From Bacillota bacterium (GTDB lineage: Bacteria; Bacillota; Clostridia; Lachnospirales; Lachnospiraceae): 20,404 nucleotides of DNA. The position numbers and the translations under genes are program-made. This document shows positions 15,813-20,404 of this stretch, in pieces; the stretch's first letter is position 1, and every line of letters starts with the position of its first letter. Below the pieces are notes generated by a model. That model saw nothing but the letters and a program-made list of their open reading frames with translations. It searched no databases and had not been told where the DNA came from. The stretch lies in NCBI GenBank assembly GCA_023424995.1, contig JAFADH010000165.1, positions 1 to 20,404 on the forward strand, written 5' to 3'.

Positions 15813-16622
15813 TTATTCCAGTATTTTTTCCAGCAAATCAAATAACTCCTGAGGATATTTTCCTTCCTCGTTCCTTAATATCTTTATCCCTGCGTCCATT
15901 TCCCTTGGCTTCTTATAAGGACGGCCGGATGTAATTGCATCAACGGCATCGGCAATCATTACGATTTTTGCATTCAGGCATATCTCATCGCTCTTCAGTC
16001 CGTTCGGGTATCCGCTCCCGTCCATACGTTCATGATGCTGCATGACGATATCCGTACATTCCTTCGGAAGATTAAAGGGTTCAAGAAAACTCATGCCCAG
16101 GTCGCAATGCTGCCTGATATAAACCATTTCCATATCTGTAAGTGGTCTGGGCTTTTGTATGATGGATTTCGGAATCAACAGCTTGCCCACGTCATGCAAA
16201 AAAGCTCCTAACCCTATGTTAAAAAGCTCCTCTTCGTTATATCCCAGTTCCGCAGCCATCATCAATGAAATCATGGCAACATCGATGGAATGAGTATACA
16301 GCCAGTCCACATAATTGACCAGTGCATTAACATAGATCCACCATGGCTTGGTTTTATGCTCAAATATGATTTTGCTTAATATTTTATTAGGCAGTTCAAG
16401 GATCTGTTCGTCACGGATATTCCTTCTTGCTCCGAAGGTCCTGGCGGCAATGGGCGTAAGAACAGCGCCCTGCCCGTCATTCATATCTGCCGTTTCTTCC
16501 GTCTTACAGCCCTCCATACTTCTCAGCTTTGCAATTATTTTATCGGTCAGCTTATGACCCTTGCCCAGCAGCAGAATCCCGTTTTTATCGTAGATATTAT
16601 CTTTTGTAATATATTCGGACAT
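15813..16622 (-). CDS. HD-GYP domain protein, probable cyclic-di-GMP phosphodiesterase
   Basis: A 269-residue cytoplasmic protein without membrane segments. A short N-terminal region (about 1-90) contains a motif common in stand-alone HD-GYP proteins (YDKNGILLLGKGHKL). The HD-GYP domain follows (about 100-262). Metal-ligand motifs are present: His111, HDVGK with H143-D144, HH at 196-197, the GYP motif at 204-206 (DGSGYPNGL) and D225 (IADAVDAI). All expected catalytic ligands appear intact, so hydrolysis of cyclic-di-GMP is the likely activity. That would lower the second messenger and favour motility over attachment. AGGAGGG lies nine bases before the start. Its 5' region is unusual: the promoter area runs into an inverted repeat at 16741 that borders a recombinase-encoding segment. 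Inversion of that segment would supply a promoter to this gene. Confidence 0.9.
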   Translation of the reverse strand: MSEYITKDNIYDKNGILLLGKGHKLTDKIIAKLRSMEGCKTEETADMNDGQGAVLTPIAARTFGARRNIRDEQILELPNKILSKIIFEHKTKPWWIYVNALVNYVDWLYTHSIDVAMISLMMAAELGYNEEELFNIGLGAFLHDVGKLLIPKSIIQKPRPLTDMEMVYIRQHCDLGMSFLEPFNLPKECTDIVMQHHERMDGSGYPNGLKSDEICLNAKIVMIADAVDAITSGRPYKKPREMDAGIKILRNEEGKYPQELFDLLEKILE

Positions 16623-16740
16623 ATTTATTCCCTCCTAAAGTATAGTTCCATTCCCAATAGTTTGTTTTTACCGATCGGGAAAATAGCACATTTATATTTT
16701 TAGTTGCCGAATGTTTTTGACTTTTTACCTGACTGTATTT
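16623..16740 (-). promoter_or_regulatory. Leader region of the HD-GYP gene without a clear promoter of its own
   Basis: Reading on the minus strand I see -10-like AT-rich sequence (TATAAA near 16695) but no matching -35. There is also a CCGATCGG palindrome at 16671-16678. The absence of a complete promoter outside the inverted repeat fits control by the invertible segment. Weak or alternative-sigma promoters cannot be excluded. Confidence 0.4.
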
Positions 16741-16775
16741 AAAATACAACTTTTTCGAAATTATGTTACATTTTT
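16741..16775 (+). repeat. Left inverted repeat of the recombinase segment
   Basis: This 35-bp stretch matches the reverse complement of 17586-17620 at 31 of 35 positions, with an uninterrupted identical core of 21 bases starting at TCGAAATTATG. Internally it has two imperfect inverted 12-bp arms (16741-16752 and 16763-16774) around a ten-base centre, the layout of a tyrosine-recombinase crossover site. Confidence 0.85.
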
Positions 16776-16842
16776 ACATATATTAATTTCCCTTAAATAA
16801 ACGGTTTTAAGTGATATATTTGAAAATCACAGCAATTTTATC

Positions 16843-16871
16843 TGTATATTTATTTTACTTTTTTGTATAAT
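16843..16871 (+). promoter_or_regulatory. Promoter of the recombinase gene
   Basis: A perfect -10 TATAAT (16866-16871) lies 31 bases before the ribosome-bound start. The sequence 17 bases upstream (TGTATA, 16843-16848) is a poor -35. Transcription is directed into the segment. Confidence 0.55.
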
Positions 16872-16901
16872 ATAGTAGTAAAAAGATACATTAGGAGGAA
16901 A

Positions 16902-17471
16902 ATGACAATCATGACTGTTGAACCCATCAGAGAAAAAACCAAAATTAAGCAGCTGTACCAATACTTGAACGGAAATGACCCAAAATATGCTTTGATTTTT
17001 AAATTTGGAATTAATACGGGCTTGAGAATCAGCGACATTATTGGCATTAAGGTAAATGATATTTTTAATGAGAAATTGGAGTTCAAAGAATATCTCATAA
17101 TAAATGAAAGGAAAACATCGAAAGAAAAGAAAATCAAGCTGAATGACACCTTACGCAAATGTCTCCATAACTATATTAAAACTCATAATCTGGTTTTAGA
17201 GGATTACCTTTTTCAAAGTCAGAAAGGAGGTTATCTTGGCCGAATTCAAATCTACAGGGTACTGAAGGATGCCGCCACTGTCATAGGCATTGAAAATTTC
17301 GGCACTCACAGCCTAAGAAAGACCTGGGGTTATTGGACTTATAAAATATCAAAATACAATATCGGACTTATTATGGATACCTTTAATCATAGTTCAGCCA
17401 GTGTTACCTTGCGTTATATCGGCATTAATCAGGATCAGAAGGATGAGCTGTATTCCATTGTTCAATTATAA
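16902..17471 (+). CDS. Compact tyrosine recombinase (integrase/invertase, FimB-like size)
   Basis: From ATG 16902 the protein has 189 residues and consists almost only of the catalytic domain; the usual N-terminal core-binding domain of phage integrases is missing. All catalytic residues are visible: Arg42 (TGLRISD), a beta-hairpin Lys (about 71), His136 and Arg139 (HSLRKT), His163 (FNHSS) and the nucleophile Tyr172 (LRYIGI). Size and architecture resemble FimB/FimE-type invertases. AGGAGG is at 16893-16898; ATG 16902 is three bases away and ATG 16911 (MTVEPIREK) twelve bases away, so either may be used. The gene is flanked on both sides by inverted repeats that look like its crossover sites. 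It would cut and rejoin DNA through a phosphotyrosine intermediate. Base composition is more AT-rich than the neighbours, suggesting acquisition. Confidence 0.9.
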   Translation: MTIMTVEPIREKTKIKQLYQYLNGNDPKYALIFKFGINTGLRISDIIGIKVNDIFNEKLEFKEYLIINERKTSKEKKIKLNDTLRKCLHNYIKTHNLVLEDYLFQSQKGGYLGRIQIYRVLKDAATVIGIENFGTHSLRKTWGYWTYKISKYNIGLIMDTFNHSSASVTLRYIGINQDQKDELYSIVQL

Positions 17472-17535
17472 AAGCGGGTTATCTTACCTTTAAACCCATC
17501 ATTAAAATTTAATATTCAGCATAATAACTGACGTA
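17472..17535 (+). terminator. Possible weak terminator after the recombinase
   Basis: GGGTT and AACCC near 17476-17499 form a 5-bp stem, followed by the AT-rich dyad ATTAAAATTTAAT. There is no strong T run. Low confidence. Confidence 0.25.
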
Positions 17536-17565
17536 TTGACATTCAATTAACTTTCAAGTTATGAT
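17536..17565 (+). promoter_or_regulatory. Outward-facing sigma-A promoter at the right end of the invertible segment
   Basis: A perfect -35 TTGACA (17536-17541), an 18-base spacer and -10 TATGAT (17560-17565, five of six) face right, only about 20 bases from the right inverted repeat. In this orientation it reads into the 3' side of the Xre gene in antisense. In the inverted orientation it would read through the left repeat into the HD-GYP gene. Confidence 0.65.
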
Positions 17566-17585
17566 ATATAAAAAGATACCAAGTA

Positions 17586-17620
17586 AAAAATGTAACATAA
17601 TTTCGACAATGTTTCATTTT
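17586..17620 (-). repeat. Right inverted repeat of the recombinase segment
   Basis: Reverse complement of the left repeat at 31 of 35 positions. Its own arms are better matched than the left ones: AAAATGTAACAT (17587-17598) and ATGTTTCATTTT (17609-17620), 11 of 12 paired, around a ten-base centre containing TTTCGA. Confidence 0.85.
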
Positions 17621-17676
17621 ATGGTTTAATTTACCAGAATTTCATTTCTTCAATTTTATATTTCTGTAAATATTAC

Positions 17677-17708
17677 AAAAAAAGACGTGAGAGTTATTAC
17701 TCTCACGC
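17677..17708 (-). terminator. Rho-independent terminator of the Xre-fusion gene
   Basis: CGTGAGAG (17686-17693) and CTCTCACG (17700-17707) form a perfect 8-bp stem around a six-base loop. On the minus strand TCTTTTTTT follows. It ends about 30 bases after the gene stop. On the plus strand no T run follows, so it should stop little of the outward promoter's transcript. Confidence 0.85.
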
Positions 17709-17737
17709 CATAATTTTATCTTAAAGCATTCTCTTCT

Positions 17738-18940
17738 TTACCAGATTTTATAAATTTCATTCAGTATACTGTTTATAACGGTAATCCCTTCCGTTTCACT
17801 CTTCTGAGTGGCTTGAAGCAGCTTGACCGCCTCTTTTCTCTGATCACTGTTAATCACATTTCCCTCCTTGGTAAGAGAAAACACGGCAGATAAACGGTTT
17901 AAGGACTTAGCCGCATCCTCATAGCAGGAAATGGCACTGTCATAAAGCTGCTCCATGGTTCCCGTACGAAGCTTGCCTTCCTGCAGGAACAGTACCGCCA
18001 GGCTTTTGCATTTTGCCCAGAAGGATGCATTATAAACCACACCGTCGTAATCGGCTTTTTTGTTGGCGATCGCTTCCCACCAGACCTGATAAGCTTTTGT
18101 CCCCATGGTATATCCGTCATTCGGCGCATGAATCTTAGGGTTGCCCACATTGACAGCATACTCAAATACATCCTTAAGTGTCTTGAGGCTGTCTGAAATA
18201 CTTCCCTGGCGGATTATATGGATCTCAAGAATTCCCCAATCACTGTTCCCCAGTTCATCATAAGGCTTCGGCCCTTTAATCTGCATGGTATCCGGATCAA
18301 TATAATAATACCCGATGTCATCATAGCCTTTGATAAGGTAATATTGCGGTTCGTCCAGCTCCCAGGCATAGCAGGGCAGTCCCTTATTGATGGAATCCCG
18401 TATCATATTCCAGGCTGTTCTGCGCTTATCTGAAATATCCGCATCCTCCTTATGTCCTCCGTAATTTTCAATAACTCCGCCGCAGTTCCTTACCAATTCA
18501 TCAAAGCATCCGTTATCATTCCAGTAATCGGGCCCTTTATAGGAAACCTCATCATTTATGTTCAGCATGAAGGCATACGGAGCCGATATCCATCCCTGTG
18601 ACACATGGATGTTCAGATAATCAAGACCGGATCTGATACAGCTTACGAGGGACGGCGAACCCGGAAAATATTCAAGTCCGTGCAATAAAACACGGTCTTT
18701 ACCGTCATCCTCCAAGACCGAATGCTTTTGTTTGGATACGCAAAGTATCTCTTCCACATCCACATTGAAAATCTCGGACAGGACCGGTAAAATGAATGTG
18801 TCAGGAAGCGCCGCTCCTTTCTCCCATTTTGAAATTGCCTGGGGTGTGACACTAACCAGCTTTGCCAGATGATCCTGTGTAATACCTTTTTTCTTACGCA
18901 GTGCAAATATCTTTTGCCCTACCAGTTCTTTGTTTATCAT
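17738..18940 (-). CDS. Xre-family HTH regulator fused to a C39/BtrH-like domain
   Basis: A 400-residue protein. Residues 7-62 are an Xre/Cro-type helix-turn-helix (RKKKGITQDHLAKLV, then TPQAISKWEKG). Residues about 84-245 resemble the papain-like C39/BtrH N-terminal fold: Cys101 in a helix (SLVSCIRSGLDYL), an aromatic/charged stretch, and a GLPCYAWELDEPQYYLIKGYDD segment with a following strand (YYYIDPD). In C39-type enzymes the segment before GYD usually carries the catalytic His; here Tyr200-Tyr201 stand there, so the domain may bind a ligand or peptide rather than cleave. The C-terminal part (about 245-400) is helical. AGGAGGG lies eight bases before the start. The gene is transcribed alone. 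The target genes are unknown; the C39-like call is recognition of pattern, not a search result. Confidence 0.75.
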   Translation of the reverse strand: MINKELVGQKIFALRKKKGITQDHLAKLVSVTPQAISKWEKGAALPDTFILPVLSEIFNVDVEEILCVSKQKHSVLEDDGKDRVLLHGLEYFPGSPSLVSCIRSGLDYLNIHVSQGWISAPYAFMLNINDEVSYKGPDYWNDNGCFDELVRNCGGVIENYGGHKEDADISDKRRTAWNMIRDSINKGLPCYAWELDEPQYYLIKGYDDIGYYYIDPDTMQIKGPKPYDELGNSDWGILEIHIIRQGSISDSLKTLKDVFEYAVNVGNPKIHAPNDGYTMGTKAYQVWWEAIANKKADYDGVVYNASFWAKCKSLAVLFLQEGKLRTGTMEQLYDSAISCYEDAAKSLNRLSAVFSLTKEGNVINSDQRKEAVKLLQATQKSETEGITVINSILNEIYKIW

Positions 18941-18965
18941 TGATTTAGCCCTCCTTTTTTCTTTT

Positions 18966-18995
18966 ATTATAGACAGACAGCCATAATCCTGTAAA
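18966..18995 (-). promoter_or_regulatory. Promoter of the Xre-fusion gene
   Basis: On the minus strand -35 TTTACA (18990-18995) and a perfect -10 TATAAT (18966-18971) are 18 bases apart, about 26 bases before the start codon. Confidence 0.7.
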
Positions 18996-19125
18996 TCAAT
19001 TAGAATTTGATATCCCTACTCCTTTAACCAACCCGCGGTTGATATTTTTTATAAAAGATATTACTGATCAGAAGCAAATTGATTAACGTGATTTTATATT
19101 TGACAATCCTCTTTATTTTCCAAAG

Positions 19126-19154
19126 AAAAACGGGCATAAGCTGATTTGGATGCC
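19126..19154 (-). terminator. Possible terminator of the right-end ABC operon
   Basis: GGCAT (19133-19137) and ATGCC (19150-19154) form a 5-bp stem with a 12-base loop. Five T follow on the minus strand (19126-19130). A short stem makes it weak, but its position just after the ATPase gene fits. Nothing else is seen in 18996-19125. Confidence 0.45.
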
Positions 19155-19173
19155 GGAACGGTGAAGCAAGAAA

Positions 19174-19932
19174 TTATATCCCCAGTTCCCCCATCCTTAC
19201 CGTAATTTTTTTCATCCTGCCTTCCATATCAGTACCGTTGAATTTAGGAAGCCGCATTTCGCTCACGATTTTTCCGTCGCACATAAACATAATACGTTCC
19301 GTCCGTGCCGCCACCTTCGCATCGTGAGTTACAAGCATAACCGCAGTGCCGTCCCCATTGATTTCGGAAAGGAGGCTAATAATCTCCTGCGCCGATTTTG
19401 AGTTAAGCGCGCCGGTCGGCTCGTCGCCGAAGATAATCCGGGGACTGCTCATGAGCGCACGGCATATTCCCGCACGCTGAAGCTGGCCTCCCGAAACCTG
19501 TGTGATATCACGCTTTTCCAGCTCCGCGATACCGGTCTTTTTCATAAGCATTCTGGCTTTTTCGGCGATCTTCCCAGTGTTTTTTCTGTTGCCGCGCAAG
19601 GAAGGCAGGATTATGTTGTCGTGGATGTTCAGATTCTTCAGCATGGTCGGCTGCTGAAAAACAAACCCCATTTTTGTTCTGCGTATATCGGAAAGCTCAT
19701 TCTCTCCCAGCTCCGTTAAATCCCTGCCGTCAAAAACGACCTTTCCGCCGTCAATACCGTCCATTCCGCTCAGAGCAAACATCAGCGTCGTTTTTCCCGA
19801 GCCCGAAGGTCCCATAACCGCAACGAACTCACTCTCGTTTATCTCCACGGATACTCCGTCGAGTACATTACGCTTTTCCTGACCCTCGCCGAAGGCTTTT
19901 ACTATATTTTCACCTGTAATAATCTTCTTCAT
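19174..19932 (-). CDS. ABC transporter ATPase of the LolD/BceA/MacB type
   Basis: A 252-residue ATPase with Walker A GPSGSGKT (about 41-48), Q-loop FVFQQ, a signature VSGGQLQR, Walker B IIFGDEP and switch His in VTHDA. The D-loop reads TGALN rather than TGALD. It energises a separate FtsX-domain permease, which is encoded directly upstream on the same strand. Such pairs act in antimicrobial-peptide resistance, lipoprotein or cell-wall processes, usually under a two-component system, but none is visible here because the operon continues beyond the window. AAAGGAG lies eight bases before the ATG and overlaps the end of the permease gene, so the two are translationally coupled. It is the last gene of its operon. 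Confidence 0.92.
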   Translation of the reverse strand: MKKIITGENIVKAFGEGQEKRNVLDGVSVEINESEFVAVMGPSGSGKTTLMFALSGMDGIDGGKVVFDGRDLTELGENELSDIRRTKMGFVFQQPTMLKNLNIHDNIILPSLRGNRKNTGKIAEKARMLMKKTGIAELEKRDITQVSGGQLQRAGICRALMSSPRIIFGDEPTGALNSKSAQEIISLLSEINGDGTAVMLVTHDAKVAARTERIMFMCDGKIVSEMRLPKFNGTDMEGRMKKITVRMGELGI

Positions 19933-19935
19933 AAG

Positions 19936-20403
19936 CTACTCCTTTATGTTTTCGGATATTTTTATCCGTCCCATGCCTGAGGCACCGATAATTGTTGCCA
20001 GGAGCACCGAGCATAGCAGCACCAGCGGGCAAAGCAGATAAGCCGAAAGGGGATCGACCTCAAACTGAAATGACGACGCTCCAAATGAAGAGATAACCAT
20101 GCCTGCAAGCACCTCTCCCAGGGTATTTGCCAAAAGCGTGCCAAGAATAATTCCGATTATCAGAACGAATACCGAGCGTGCTGCATATTGCAGCCTGATA
20201 TCCGAGCTTGTAAAACCGAAGGCTTTCATTACGGCAATGGAATATCTGTCCTTTGCAACGAGCATCTTCATGAACAACAGGGTAACCAGTGCCGCTATAA
20301 TGAGCGCAGCGGCAATTGCCCCATAGGAGGCTTTACCGACGGAATTTATGGTCGAGCCGAAGGTCTGCTGAATATATTCCTCCACTCCCGTAATCTTTGC
20401 ATA
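19936..20403 (-). CDS. FtsX-domain ABC permease, C-terminal part (cut by window edge)
   Basis: Only the last 155 residues are in the window; the frame is open to the edge (YAKITGVEEYIQQTF), so the true start lies beyond 20404. A GTG at 20385 is probably internal. Three membrane helices (about residues 28-48, 74-97 and 120-145 of the visible part) and the conserved cytoplasmic loop (DRYSIAVMKAFGFTSSDIRLQY) match the C-terminal FtsX domain of MacB/BceB-type permeases. It pairs with the ATPase immediately downstream (three bases apart). The full permease would carry more helices and possibly an extracellular domain. The family is clear; its substrate is not. Confidence 0.85.
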   Translation of the reverse strand, partial: YAKITGVEEYIQQTFGSTINSVGKASYGAIAAALIIAALVTLLFMKMLVAKDRYSIAVMKAFGFTSSDIRLQYAARSVFVLIIGIILGTLLANTLGEVLAGMVISSFGASSFQFEVDPLSAYLLCPLVLLCSVLLATIIGASGMGRIKISENIKE

Positions 20404-20404
20404 A

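Larger units (their letters stand above)
16741..17620. mobile_element. Candidate invertible segment (inverton) encoding its own recombinase
   Basis: An 880-bp, visibly AT-rich unit bounded by 35-bp inverted repeats. It carries one gene, a compact tyrosine recombinase with all catalytic residues, and a promoter facing out across the right repeat. Inverted sites plus a FimB-sized recombinase predict DNA inversion. Present orientation: the outward promoter points away from the HD-GYP gene. Alternative: a small insertion element whose ends happen to be inverted repeats. No short target-site duplication is obvious. Confidence 0.65.

Noticed and set aside
16671..16720. Possible motility-sigma (sigma-D type) promoter before the HD-GYP gene
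   Set aside because: CCGAT-like and TAAA-like elements are present but not at the required spacing.
16741..17620. Ordinary insertion sequence
   Set aside because: No DDE transposase, no visible target duplication, and the ends are internally dyad-symmetric as for tyrosine-recombinase sites.
19025..19056. Hairpin CAACC-CGC-GGTTG followed by T-rich sequence
   Set aside because: It would terminate only plus-strand RNA, and no plus-strand gene precedes it.

Overview
The window looks like chromosomal DNA of a low-to-mid-GC Gram-positive anaerobe, most likely a Clostridia/Lachnospiraceae-type Firmicute. This is inferred from the AGGAGG ribosome binding sites, sigma-A type promoters, AT-rich intergenic DNA, the family mix (OmpR-type two-component system beside ABC exporters, TetR and Xre regulators, HD-GYP) and the absence of any outer-membrane gene. 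No rRNA, tRNA or CRISPR array was recognised.

Left part (1-9.9 kb): a resistance/efflux region. On the minus strand lie a GNAT acetyltransferase and a TetR regulator whose own promoter contains a perfect 16-bp-arm palindrome. Next come three ABC genes that look like one operon: a MacB-like fused ATPase/permease, then two half-transporters that form a textbook asymmetric heterodimer with one degenerate ATP site. The operon ends in a strong terminator at 1501-1536. Divergent from it is an OmpR-type response regulator and a short-loop histidine kinase. The shared intergenic region carries tandem 11-bp repeats in both orientations, as expected for response-regulator boxes controlling both promoters.

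Middle (10-15.7 kb): a full-length Lon protease preceded by a TetR gene. The same operator (TAAATGAA-N2-TTCATTTA type) sits in both promoters, so this TetR probably represses itself and lon. Further right are a YdhG/DUF1801 pseudogene with an internal deletion, a lipoprotein with three perfect 16-bp tandem repeats before its start, and a SnoaL/NTF2-like small protein.

Right part (15.8-20.4 kb): an HD-GYP protein (probable c-di-GMP phosphodiesterase) is followed, divergently, by a compact FimB-sized tyrosine recombinase. About 35-bp inverted repeats (31/35 identical, 21-bp identical core) flank the recombinase. Inside the right repeat is a TTGACA-N18-TATGAT promoter pointing outwards. Inverting the roughly 0.8-kb segment would aim that promoter at the HD-GYP gene. 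This candidate self-contained phase switch for cyclic-di-GMP is the most interesting item in the window. Beyond it lie an Xre-type regulator fused to a C39/BtrH-like domain, and an FtsX-type permease (cut by the window edge) with its ABC ATPase.
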